From JARYLZ01 sp964388275 (GTDB lineage Bacteria > Bacteroidota > Ignavibacteria > SZUA-365), in NCBI GenBank assembly GCA_964388275.1, contig CAYLZD010000039.1, positions 1 through 36,433 of the forward strand: DNA of 36,433 nucleotides. The letters run 5' to 3'. Shown here in pieces: positions 1 to 7,049 of the stretch. The position numbers were made by a program, and so were the translations under genes. A model generated the notes under the pieces. That model was not told the DNA's origin and searched no databases. It was given only the letters and a program-made list of their open reading frames with translations. The stretch's first letter is position 1; every line of letters starts with the position of its first letter.

Positions 1-74
1 TTGGGATTTTGCGCCGAAACCTGCGTCCCGAGAGCAAATGACAGGATGAATGTGAAGCTTGCAAGAAATCGCAT
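1..74 (-). CDS. N-terminus of a secreted protein (partial)
   Basis: The reverse strand reads an ATG at 74 followed by 24 codons that run off the window edge. The peptide has a basic start (MRF), a hydrophobic core (LASFTFILSFALG) and a signal-peptidase-I-like site, VSA before QNP. This is a classic Sec signal peptide with a Q at or near the mature N-terminus, as is common in FCB-group exported proteins. A ribosome binding site, AGGAGT, lies at 81-86 on the + strand read in reverse, about 6 nt before the start. Nothing of the mature protein beyond three residues is visible, so its function is unknown. The gene diverges from groES-groEL. Confidence 0.75.
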   Translation of the reverse strand, partial: MRFLASFTFILSFALGTQVSAQNP

Positions 75-148
75 GGCGATACTCCTTGGTTTGTTGATGA
101 AGCAAGATTTATACAACAGCAATGAAACAGATGGGAGCGCTACCTTCA

Positions 149-180
149 ATGGGTGGTACCACCCATTTATGTAGGTGGTA
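149..180. repeat. Palindrome GGGTGGTACCACCC with alternative hairpin arm
   Basis: Positions 149-166 read ATGGGTGGTACCACCCAT, which is perfectly self-complementary. A second copy of the GGTGGTA arm at 174-180 can pair instead with TACCACC at 157-163, giving a hairpin with a 10-nt loop. Two mutually exclusive structures are therefore possible. It sits directly left of the GGGGAAC heptamer array. The role is unknown. Confidence 0.7.
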
Positions 181-193
181 CTGCCCTTTTTTA

Positions 194-269
194 GGGGAAC
201 GGGGAACGGGAACGGGGAACGGTAAACGTGAAACGGGGAACGGTGAACGGGGAACGGTGAACGCGGAAC
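194..269 (+). repeat. Tandem array of eleven GGGGAAC-type heptamers
   Basis: The 76 bases divide into ten 7-bp units and one 6-bp unit: GGGGAAC (194, 201, 214, 235, 249), GGGAAC (208), GGTAAAC (221), GTGAAAC (228), GGTGAAC (242, 256) and GCGGAAC (263). The AAC core is nearly invariant and variation is concentrated in the G-run. The first four units provide four G-runs of three or more separated by AAC loops (194-217), which meets the usual G-quadruplex pattern. Related heptamers reappear downstream of groEL at 2506-2526 and 2605-2645. Confidence 0.85.
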
Positions 270-367
270 GGGAAGGGATTGCGCTGTTCGAAATTCCAGA
301 TGCTTGACTTCTTCCGTCATATGCTCAGGTTAAATAACGTAATAACATAAACTTCCACCATGCCCTC

Positions 368-396
368 TTGACTCTTTACATCGTGCAGCATATATT
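368..396 (+). promoter_or_regulatory. Sigma70-type promoter of groES-groEL
   Basis: A TTGACT hexamer at 368-373 and a TATATT hexamer at 391-396 are separated by exactly 17 bp. This is close to the housekeeping consensus TTGACA-N17-TATAAT. The -10 box overlaps the first base pairs of the CIRCE operator, so repressor binding would block polymerase. Confidence 0.85.
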
Positions 397-421
397 AGCA
401 CTCGTTTAAATCGAGTGCTAA
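395..421 (+). promoter_or_regulatory. CIRCE operator (HrcA binding site)
   Basis: The sequence TTAGCACTC (395-403), nine-base spacer (404-412), GAGTGCTAA (413-421) is an exact match to the CIRCE inverted repeat. HrcA represses groESL and dnaK operons through this element in many bacteria. The hrcA gene is not in this window, so its presence elsewhere in the genome is inferred. Confidence 0.97.
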
Positions 422-478
422 TAAGCGATACAACTTCAAATACTTCGTATCCACAACTCACCAATCGGAGGAATCATC

Positions 479-772
479 ATGGCACTTAAACTCAAGCCGC
501 TTGCTGACCGCGTCGTGGTCCGTCCGCTGGAAGCAGAAGAGAAGACGGCCGGCGGATTGTACATTCCCGACACAGCCAAGGAAAAACCCATGCAGGGTGA
601 AATCATGGCCGTCGGACCGGGCAAAGTCAGCGACGAGGGGAAAAATCTGGCTATGGAAGTCAAGGTCGGAAACAAGGTGCTCTACGGCAAGTACTCGGGC
701 ACCGAAGTGCGCATCGACAACGAAGACTACCTCATCATGCGCGAGAGCGACATCTTCGCGATCATCGGATAA
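479..772 (+). CDS. groES: Co-chaperonin GroES (Hsp10)
   Basis: This 97-residue protein has the normal length and signatures of GroES. It opens with LKPLADRVVVRPLEAEEKT, then the mobile-loop region TAGGLYIPDTAKEKP, a VGPGK roof segment, and VLYGKYSGTEV near the C-terminus. GroES forms the heptameric lid on GroEL and encloses unfolded substrate in the cytoplasm. The start is fixed by GGAGG at 467-471, seven bases before the ATG. The gene lies under the CIRCE-controlled promoter and is followed 48 nt later by groEL, the usual bicistronic heat-shock operon. Nothing unusual is seen. Confidence 0.98.
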   Translation: MALKLKPLADRVVVRPLEAEEKTAGGLYIPDTAKEKPMQGEIMAVGPGKVSDEGKNLAMEVKVGNKVLYGKYSGTEVRIDNEDYLIMRESDIFAIIG

Positions 773-820
773 CGACCCGAAAACGAAACGAAAGCGAATC
801 AGTCATAAAGGAGAGTAATC

Positions 821-2446
821 ATGGCATCTAAAATCATCAGCTATGACGCTGAGGCGCGCAATGCGCTCAAGCGCGGCGTGGACAAACTCGCCGACGCAGT
901 GAAGGTGACGCTCGGCCCCAAAGGCCGCAACGTGATCATCGACAAGAAATTCGGCGCGCCGACAGTGACAAAAGACGGCGTGACGGTCGCAAAGGAAATA
1001 GAACTCGAGGACGCGATCGAGAACATGGGCGCGCAGATGGTGCGCGAAGTCGCCTCCAAGACTTCCGACGTCGCGGGCGACGGCACCACCACCGCTACCG
1101 TGCTCGCGCAGGCGATTGTCCGCGAGGGACTCAAGAACGTCGTGGCCGGCGCCAACCCTATGGACCTCAAACGCGGGATAGATCTCGCCGTCACGAAAAT
1201 CGTCGAGGGCCTCAAGGAAATGAGCCGCGACGTCAAGGACAAGACCGACATCGCGAACGTCGGCTCGATCTCCGCCAACAACGACCGCACCATCGGCGAG
1301 CTGATAAGCGATGCCATGGACAAGGTGGGAAAGGACGGAGTCATCACCGTAGAAGAGGCCAAGGGAACCGAGACTCTTCTGGACGTCGTGGAAGGTATGC
1401 AGTTCGACCGGGGCTATCTCAGCCCGTACTTCGTTACCGATCCCGATTCCATGAAGACGGTTCTCGAAGATCCCCTGATCCTGATTCATGACAAGAAAAT
1501 CAGCTCCATGAAGGATCTGCTCCCGATTCTCGAGAAGATCGCACAGCAGGGCCGTCAGATTCTGATCATCGCAGAGGACATCGAGGGAGAGGCGCTTGCG
1601 ACGCTCGTAGTCAACAAGCTGCGCGGTACTCTGAAAGTCGCGGCCGTGAAGGCGCCGGGTTTCGGAGACCGCCGCAAGGCCATGCTCGAGGACATCGCAG
1701 TGCTTACAAACGGCACCGTGATCAGCGAGGAGAAGGGTTACAAGCTCGAGAACGCCACCGTGTCCTATCTCGGAACCGCCAAGAAAGTGGAGATAGACAA
1801 GGACAACACCACCATCGTCGAAGGCGCCGGCAAGACCGAGGACATCAAGAAGCGCATCAACGAGATCAAGGTGCAGATCGACAACACGACTTCCGATTAC
1901 GATCGCGAGAAACTGCAGGAGCGCCTCGCCAAGCTGTCCGGCGGCGTAGCCGTGCTCAAGATCGGCGCTTCCACCGAAGTCGAAATGAAGGAAAAGAAGG
2001 CGCGCGTCGAGGACGCACTCCACGCCACCCGCGCCGCGGTGGAAGAAGGCATAGTTCCGGGCGGCGGCGTCGCATATCTGCGCGCCATGAAGAAACTCGA
2101 CGGCGTCAAGGTTGAGAATCACGACCAGCAGGTGGGCGTCGACATAGTGCGCAAATCCCTCGAGGAGCCGATCCGCTGGATCGTCAATAACGCCGGCCTT
2201 GAAGGATCCGTGGTGGTCCAGAAGGTCAAGGACGGTAAGGACGATTTCGGTTTCAACGCCGCGACTGAAGTTTACGAGAACATGACGGCAGCAGGCGTCA
2301 TAGACCCGACCAAGGTTTCGCGCATCGCGCTCGAGAACGCCGCCAGCGTCTCCGGACTGCTCGTTACCACCGAGTGTACGATTGTCGAGAAAAAGGAAGA
2401 GAAACCGCCCATGCCGGCCATGCCCCCGGGCGGAATGGATTATTAG
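821..2446 (+). CDS. groEL: Chaperonin GroEL (Hsp60)
   Basis: This 541-residue protein is full length for GroEL. Visible signatures are TLGPKGRNVIIDKKFGAPTVT near the N-terminus, the ATP-site motif GDGTTTATVLA at about residues 86-96, and the ALHATRAAVEEGIVPGGG stretch at about 400-417. GroEL assembles the tetradecameric folding chamber and hydrolyses ATP to fold client proteins with GroES. The C-terminal tail is a short Pro/Met-rich sequence ending GGMDY, rather than the long GGM repeats of E. coli. A ribosome binding site, AAGGAG at 808-813, precedes the ATG by 7 nt. It is co-transcribed with groES and ends at a strong terminator. Confidence 0.98.
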   Translation: MASKIISYDAEARNALKRGVDKLADAVKVTLGPKGRNVIIDKKFGAPTVTKDGVTVAKEIELEDAIENMGAQMVREVASKTSDVAGDGTTTATVLAQAIVREGLKNVVAGANPMDLKRGIDLAVTKIVEGLKEMSRDVKDKTDIANVGSISANNDRTIGELISDAMDKVGKDGVITVEEAKGTETLLDVVEGMQFDRGYLSPYFVTDPDSMKTVLEDPLILIHDKKISSMKDLLPILEKIAQQGRQILIIAEDIEGEALATLVVNKLRGTLKVAAVKAPGFGDRRKAMLEDIAVLTNGTVISEEKGYKLENATVSYLGTAKKVEIDKDNTTIVEGAGKTEDIKKRINEIKVQIDNTTSDYDREKLQERLAKLSGGVAVLKIGASTEVEMKEKKARVEDALHATRAAVEEGIVPGGGVAYLRAMKKLDGVKVENHDQQVGVDIVRKSLEEPIRWIVNNAGLEGSVVVQKVKDGKDDFGFNAATEVYENMTAAGVIDPTKVSRIALENAASVSGLLVTTECTIVEKKEEKPPMPAMPPGGMDY

Positions 2447-2466
2447 AATCCGCTTGTCAGACACGC

Positions 2467-2501
2467 AAAGCCCCGCCACTCCGGCGGGGCTTTGTGCTTT
2501 T
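2467..2501 (+). terminator. Rho-independent terminator of groES-groEL
   Basis: A perfect 11-bp stem, AAAGCCCCGCC (2467-2477) with GGCGGGGCTTT (2483-2493), encloses a 5-nt loop (ACTCC). It is followed by a T-rich tract, TGTGCTTTT, ending at 2501. It lies 20 nt after the groEL stop codon. Confidence 0.92.
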
Positions 2502-2793
2502 ATGAGGAAAACGGTTAACGGGACACGGGCCTGCCCACCGAAGCTCCGCGACCTGTCCACCGTAGTTCCACAACGTGGAACGCAGGTGGAAGCGGAGCGC
2601 AGGTGGGGAACGGTTATCGGGAAAAGGGGAACGGGACAGGGGAAAGGTATATCCGGCTCTATTGTCTCATATCCGTCGCGCGTTTTACACCGTCCCACGT
2701 CCCACGTCTAACGCCTCCCAGGGAACCCTTTGTCTTGTGCTGCATGTTGTTTAAAATATATCCTTCAAACGATAAAGCGTTGCAGAGATACAG
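2502..2793. other. Intergenic spacer downstream of groEL
   Basis: The spacer carries a second degenerate heptamer array (2506-2526 and 2605-2645) split by a long compound hairpin (2534-2607). It then has a short CCCACGT direct repeat near 2695-2710 and an AT-rich patch (TTTAAAATATAT around 2750-2761) that may belong to the promoter of the next gene. No convincing -35/-10 pair could be assigned and no protein-coding gene is seen. Confidence 0.6.
2534..2607. repeat. Compound hairpin with four nested inverted-repeat blocks
   Basis: Four stem blocks nest in order around one loop: CCCACC (2534-2539) with GGTGGG (2602-2607), GCTCCGC (2543-2549) with GCGGAGC (2592-2598), CCACC (2557-2561) with GGTGG (2585-2589), and GTTCCAC (2565-2571) with GTGGAAC (2575-2581) around an AAC loop. 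That gives 25 paired bases separated by small internal loops. GGTGG/CCACC blocks also make up the palindrome at 149-166 upstream of groES. It sits within a GGGGAAC-type heptamer array. The function is unknown. Confidence 0.75.
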
Positions 2794-3837
2794 ATGTCCA
2801 TCACATACGGCAATACAACCAACCGCAGGAGATTCCTCGCCTTGCTCGGCGTGGGAGTGCTGACCCCTTCGGCGATTCTGGCCGGCGAACCCGGCAGAAA
2901 ACGCTCGCGCTGGGATCTGCTCTTTTCGAATCATGATACTTCGAATCCGCAATTCGTGCCGGATCCTTCCACCTGGCGAGATGACGAGCTGACGGCCGCA
3001 TGGCTCGGCCATGCGACAGTGTTGATCAATTTCTACGGGAGCTGGATCATCACAGATCCGGTGTTTTCCACAAGAGTGGGAGTCAGAGTGGCGGGCATGA
3101 CCATCGGGCCAAAACGTCTCGTTTATCCCGCCATCCCTGTTGACAAAGTACCGAAACCGGATCTGATTCTGCTTTCACACGCTCATATGGACCATATGGA
3201 TCTTGCGAGTCTCGAGAAGTTCGATCCCGACACGCCGGTACTAACAGCCGCCAACACCGCCGATGTGCTTGACGGCCTTCCGTTCCGGCGGGTCAGCGAA
3301 CTGGACTGGTGGGGCAAAACGCATGTCGGCGAAATGGAAATCGAAGCGCTCCGTGTGAAGCATTTCGGCTGGAGATGGCCATGGGAAAAGGACCGGTCGA
3401 GAGGATATAACAACGGACGCAGTTTCAACGCTTACAGGATCACGAAGAACGGCCGATCCATAGTGTTCGGCGGCGATACCGCGCATCACGACTTCTACAA
3501 GGACGTCGGGCGGCGGGTTTCAAACGTGGAACTGGCGATCATGCCCATCGGCGCCTATGATCCCTGGATACGCAACCATTGCAATCCCGAGCAGGCAGTC
3601 GACATGGCCGGACAACTGGGCGCGGAGGCGGTGCTGCCCATTCATTGGGGCACTTTCATACAAAGCGACGAAGCCCGCTATGAACCCATACGCCGTTTCA
3701 CGGCGGCGATGAAGAACAAGAACCTCACCGTCGCCCTTACGGCGATAGGGGAAACATGGACTCGCGGCAGTCATCGCAAAAGTCCGCCGTCCACAATGCG
3801 AGCCGTCGTTCCCGCTGACGCCAAGCCCGCGCGTTGA
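2794..3837 (+). CDS. Exported metallo-beta-lactamase-fold hydrolase (NAPE-PLD/UlaG-like)
   Basis: This 347-residue protein begins with a twin-arginine-type leader (NRRRFLALLGVG, followed by a hydrophobic stretch to about residue 30), suggesting Tat export of a folded metalloenzyme. The MBL motif HAHMDH at residues 129-134 supplies HxHxDH metal ligands. A GGDTAHHD segment and a C-terminal PIHWGTF segment supply the expected later Asp and His ligands. The WLGHATVLI opening resembles the NAPE-PLD/UlaG branch of the fold, whose members hydrolyse phosphodiesters or lactones. The actual substrate cannot be read from sequence. The gene stands alone, co-directional with groESL but beyond its terminator, and converges on the next gene with only 55 nt between stops. 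The ribosome binding site is weak. Confidence 0.85.
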   Translation: MSITYGNTTNRRRFLALLGVGVLTPSAILAGEPGRKRSRWDLLFSNHDTSNPQFVPDPSTWRDDELTAAWLGHATVLINFYGSWIITDPVFSTRVGVRVAGMTIGPKRLVYPAIPVDKVPKPDLILLSHAHMDHMDLASLEKFDPDTPVLTAANTADVLDGLPFRRVSELDWWGKTHVGEMEIEALRVKHFGWRWPWEKDRSRGYNNGRSFNAYRITKNGRSIVFGGDTAHHDFYKDVGRRVSNVELAIMPIGAYDPWIRNHCNPEQAVDMAGQLGAEAVLPIHWGTFIQSDEARYEPIRRFTAAMKNKNLTVALTAIGETWTRGSHRKSPPSTMRAVVPADAKPAR

Positions 3838-3892
3838 AACGCACGGCGCTTTCCATCCGGCAGGCCGACGCCGATCCTTCTTCCGCCGCCTC

Positions 3893-6800
3893 TCAGGGCG
3901 ATTCGCCGGCTTGAAGATAAAGAGTCGCGCTGTTCCGGACCTTGATGAAGTATCCTTTGCCCGGAGAGATCAGGTCGTCCGCAGGTATCCTGTAACCCTG
4001 TCCGGGAATAAACTGGAACACATGCACAACCGATCCCGGTGGTGCCTGCGGAATTTCCGCTATTCGCACCGTCCCCGACGCGGCGCCTACCATATTCCAA
4101 CCGCCGCCGGATCCCGTCAGGGAGAGGAGCAGGTCGCCGCGCAGAGTGCCCGTTATCCGAATGCTGTCCGATTTTCTAAATTTTACCCAATAAGCCGCGC
4201 CGAATTCCAGCACAGTCGTTTCCACATAGCCGGTGTCGGGAGCATACCGCCAGGCCCGCGGCGGATCCGCATCAGGCAGGAGGCTCGCTATTCCCGGATT
4301 TGCCGGTTCTATCGGCAGGGAGATGAGATTCCACCCCTGCCTGTAACCGAGCATGGCTTCTCCCGGGCGGGCCTTCGCGGAAAAGACGAGATCATCCCGC
4401 GGTCCAGTGAGCGCCGGGATGAAGTATTGAGCCGGCGCGAAGGAATAATAAGGGCTGTGCGCCGCGACGGTGTAAGCGCCCGCTCTGAGAGCCGGGATCG
4501 AAAAATTTCCGTCCCGGTTCGTGAACACGTCGAAAGTCGAATCGCCGCTGACGGCTACGCGCACTCCGCCTATTCCCCGGGCGCCGGTCTCGACGCGTCC
4601 GGATACCGGATAATATGAGGAAGTGGAGATAATCAATTCGACCGGTATCAGGAACGGCGAATTGTCCGCGTTGCCGCTCAATTGAATGCCGCCCTGATGC
4701 GAGCCGACCGCGAGTCCGGTCGGATTGATGGTGACCGCGATGGAGTCGCCCCCGCTCCCGGCGTTCGGCGACAGTGATATCCATGGCGACGTCGCCGCCG
4801 CCGTCCAGGAAAGTTTGCCCGATCCTACGTTCAGTATATGCGCGTTCTTCTGCGGCGGGGTGATGCCCGGTTGGGTGGCGAATTGCAGGGAAGGCGGCAG
4901 CGCTTCGAAACGGGGCGTCGCGGTCACCGTGTACTCGACAGGGATGGAAAAAGGCATGTTTCCGGCGTTCCCGGTGAGAAGAATGGTGTCGCGATACACT
5001 CCTGCCGCCAATGCGGTTGTAGTTACGGAGACGGCCATGCCGGCCGAATTCCCGGTTCCTGCCGCGGGCGACGCGTCCAGCCAGGCGGCCGCCCAGGACG
5101 CGTTCCAGGATAACGTGCCGGGTCCGGTGTTGCTCAATGAGATATCGCGGCTTCCGGGCAGCGCTCCGTTTTGAGGGGCCGAAAATACGGCGGCGCCGGG
5201 CGATGCCGCAATAATGGGCGGAGGCGAGACTATCGAAAACGTCGCGTCCGACTCGTCCGACAGTTCCGGCGCCGTCCCGGTGCGTATTCGTATCCTGGCG
5301 CTTTTCGTTTCCGGACCGGTCGTGGTCCAGGAATGCGCTCCCGCTGCGGCGTTCGCGCCTGTTGCGATCGTCTCCGTGTAGGTCGCGCCGCCGTCCCGCG
5401 AGATTTCTATGAGCACGGAACCCAAGCCTGAAGCCGCCCAGCTGATATCGGCTTTCTGTCCTATCGTCCGGCTTTCGCCCCCGTTCGGCGATTTGACCGC
5501 GAGTGATGGTTCGCCGGGCAGGTCGGTTGAACTCGTGAAATACATGCCGAGAGATCCGCTGTTCGAGTTCACGCCGTGGTTGGAGTATTGAGAGTGATCG
5601 AGAATGTCGCCGTCGAAATGATATGCCCCGGAGAGCCCGGCGATGTTGCCGTGGAATTCCTGCCTGAATGAATTCGCGATCTCGGCCGACGTCCTGGCCG
5701 TGCTCCACAGGCGGACCTCGTCGATGCGGCCGGAATAGGCGTATGCCTGCGCCGGCGGATATTGCTGGTCGCCGGTTCCGATCAGCAGGTCGGTCTGTGT
5801 CGGAGGCGCCGATCCCGAAAACGAAGCGCCGCCTTTCAGCGTTCCGTTCAAATAAAGACGCACCTCTCCTTTTTTGCCGTCGAAATCGTACACGGCGCAA
5901 ACGTGCGTCCAAGCCGCCGACGGCAGGGGATCGCTGCTTTCAACCGCTGATCCCCACGCGCCGGTCGGCGCGAAACGGAGGCGGTTGTTTTGCTTGTTGA
6001 TCCCCAGCCAGTAGGAGAAATTCGGCGCGACCGCCGAGCCCTTGCAGATTATCGTCTGAAAAGACGAGGCCGCGCCGCCGGTATTCGGCCGCACCCATGC
6101 CTCTATTGAATAGCTCGAAGCGAAGTTGTTGGAAGGCGCCGAGGGAATGCTGAAGAAGTCGTGGCTGTTGCCGCCGGTGTTGATGAGGGCGGCGCAGATG
6201 CGTTCCGGATGCGGAGGCGCGGGCGTCGCTTCGAAGGAAACGGCGCCGACAGCTGCGGCGTTGTGCCCGCCCGCCGAGTCCGCGCCGTCACCGTTCAGGC
6301 GCCATGCCGCGACCAATCGCGATCCGTACTGGCCGCCCGCGTACTGCTGCGGCATGCGGTGCAGAGGTCCGTCAGTCGAGGCGAAATTCAATGCGGCGGA
6401 CCAGATGCGGACTTCATCGATGCGGCCGGTGAAATGATAGGAGGGCGAAGTTCCCTGGCGGTCGGCGCCGATGCGCAGGTCTTCGTTGCTCGAGCCCAAC
6501 TGCACGTTTACTCCCGTCACGGTTCGATCGAGCGTCCCGTCGATATAAAACCGGACTTCATCATCCTTGTCGTGGAATGCGACTGCGACGTGCGTCCATT
6601 TTTTGAGAGGGACCGTGCTTTTGCTCTCGAACGCGATGCCGGCGCCGGGGTAGAAGCGCAGGTAGCCCTGCGTGCTCAAACCGAACCAGTACCCGTAGCT
6701 CCAGGCGTTTCCGACTATGGTCGGATAATTAGCGTATGATGTCGGGTATATCCAGGCGTCTATGGATGCCATGCCTCCCTGCGATAGGGTTCCGTTCAGC

Positions 6801-6943
6801 TGATGGGAATTGGGGACACTGAAATACGACGAGCCGTTGAATACGGCGTGCCGGTTCACGGAAGGATAATGCGCTTCCGCATCGTCCGTTGCCAGCAGCA
6901 GCATCCCGAGTATTCCCGCTACGACGGTCATGGCTGTTTTCAT
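3893..6943 (-). CDS. Secreted multidomain protein: two LamG/concanavalin-like domains, BACON-like repeats, carboxypeptidase-regulatory-like domain
   Basis: This 1016-residue protein has a Sec signal peptide (cleavage after DDAEA, about residue 24). Two LamG/pentraxin-type domains follow (about 30-240 and 245-465), each with the RIDEVRIWS or RIDEVRLWS signature. Next come a VKSPNGGE-type domain (about 480-570), two BACON-like beta-sandwich repeats containing LSWNASWAAAWL and LSWTAAATSPWI (about 575-760), a carboxypeptidase-regulatory-like domain (VSGRVETGARGIGGV), and two GWNLISLP-type modules to the end. LamG and BACON domains typically bind carbohydrate or mediate surface adhesion. There is no recognisable T9SS sorting tail, unlike its two upstream neighbours, so how it reaches the surface is unclear. 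A ribosome binding site, AGGAG, precedes the ATG. It is the last gene of the secreted operon. Confidence 0.85.
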   Translation of the reverse strand: MKTAMTVVAGILGMLLLATDDAEAHYPSVNRHAVFNGSSYFSVPNSHQLNGTLSQGGMASIDAWIYPTSYANYPTIVGNAWSYGYWFGLSTQGYLRFYPGAGIAFESKSTVPLKKWTHVAVAFHDKDDEVRFYIDGTLDRTVTGVNVQLGSSNEDLRIGADRQGTSPSYHFTGRIDEVRIWSAALNFASTDGPLHRMPQQYAGGQYGSRLVAAWRLNGDGADSAGGHNAAAVGAVSFEATPAPPHPERICAALINTGGNSHDFFSIPSAPSNNFASSYSIEAWVRPNTGGAASSFQTIICKGSAVAPNFSYWLGINKQNNRLRFAPTGAWGSAVESSDPLPSAAWTHVCAVYDFDGKKGEVRLYLNGTLKGGASFSGSAPPTQTDLLIGTGDQQYPPAQAYAYSGRIDEVRLWSTARTSAEIANSFRQEFHGNIAGLSGAYHFDGDILDHSQYSNHGVNSNSGSLGMYFTSSTDLPGEPSLAVKSPNGGESRTIGQKADISWAASGLGSVLIEISRDGGATYTETIATGANAAAGAHSWTTTGPETKSARIRIRTGTAPELSDESDATFSIVSPPPIIAASPGAAVFSAPQNGALPGSRDISLSNTGPGTLSWNASWAAAWLDASPAAGTGNSAGMAVSVTTTALAAGVYRDTILLTGNAGNMPFSIPVEYTVTATPRFEALPPSLQFATQPGITPPQKNAHILNVGSGKLSWTAAATSPWISLSPNAGSGGDSIAVTINPTGLAVGSHQGGIQLSGNADNSPFLIPVELIISTSSYYPVSGRVETGARGIGGVRVAVSGDSTFDVFTNRDGNFSIPALRAGAYTVAAHSPYYSFAPAQYFIPALTGPRDDLVFSAKARPGEAMLGYRQGWNLISLPIEPANPGIASLLPDADPPRAWRYAPDTGYVETTVLEFGAAYWVKFRKSDSIRITGTLRGDLLLSLTGSGGGWNMVGAASGTVRIAEIPQAPPGSVVHVFQFIPGQGYRIPADDLISPGKGYFIKVRNSATLYLQAGESP

Positions 6944-6985
6944 GTCGGAATCTCCTGGTATCCGGTCGTTTGTTGCTGCGCCGGC

Positions 6986-7023
6986 CTCCGGTCCCGGATT
7001 CTTCGATGGATCCGGGACCGGAG
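6986..7023 (-). terminator. Strong inverted repeat between two secreted-protein genes (terminator or attenuator)
   Basis: CTCCGGTCCCGGAT (6986-6999) pairs perfectly with ATCCGGGACCGGAG (7010-7023), a 14-bp GC-rich stem with a 10-nt loop. No T-run follows on the minus strand, so it is not a canonical intrinsic terminator. It could be a partial terminator, a transcript-stabilising hairpin or a 3'-end processing site that lowers expression of the downstream LamG gene. Confidence 0.7.
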
Positions 7024-7030
7024 CGCGGCG

Positions 7031-7048
7031 GCCGCTTCGGAAAGCGGC
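7031..7048 (-). repeat. Short hairpin just after a stop codon
   Basis: GCCGCTT (7031-7037) and AAGCGGC (7042-7048) form a perfect 7-bp stem with a 4-nt loop. It begins one base after the TAA stop (7052-7050) of the upstream gene on the minus strand. It is the first of two consecutive hairpins in this intergenic gap. Confidence 0.7.
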
Positions 7049-7049
7049 G

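Larger units (their letters stand above)
75..367. other. Intergenic spacer upstream of groES with repeat elements
   Basis: This gene-free stretch holds an 18-bp perfect palindrome (149-166), an overlapping alternative hairpin (157-180), and a heptamer tandem array (194-269) described separately. It carries the start signals of the leftward secreted-protein gene at its left end. Positions 276-367 are AT-richer and show no gene. A possible short reading frame across the array encodes only low-complexity Gly/Asn/Glu/Arg repeats and is not considered a gene. Confidence 0.7.

Noticed and set aside
122..307. 61-codon frame through the heptamer array
   Set aside because: It encodes only repeats produced by the GGGGAAC units (Gly-Asn-Gly-Glu-Arg), with no ribosome binding site.
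187..2645. CRISPR array
   Set aside because: The repeats are contiguous 7-mers without spacers of 25-40 bp, and no cas gene is present in the window.
803..2698. 631-codon open frame antisense to groEL
   Set aside because: It mirrors groEL over its full length, is rich in His, Arg, Asp and Leu in the way antisense frames of GC-rich genes are, and has no ribosome binding site. groEL is certain.
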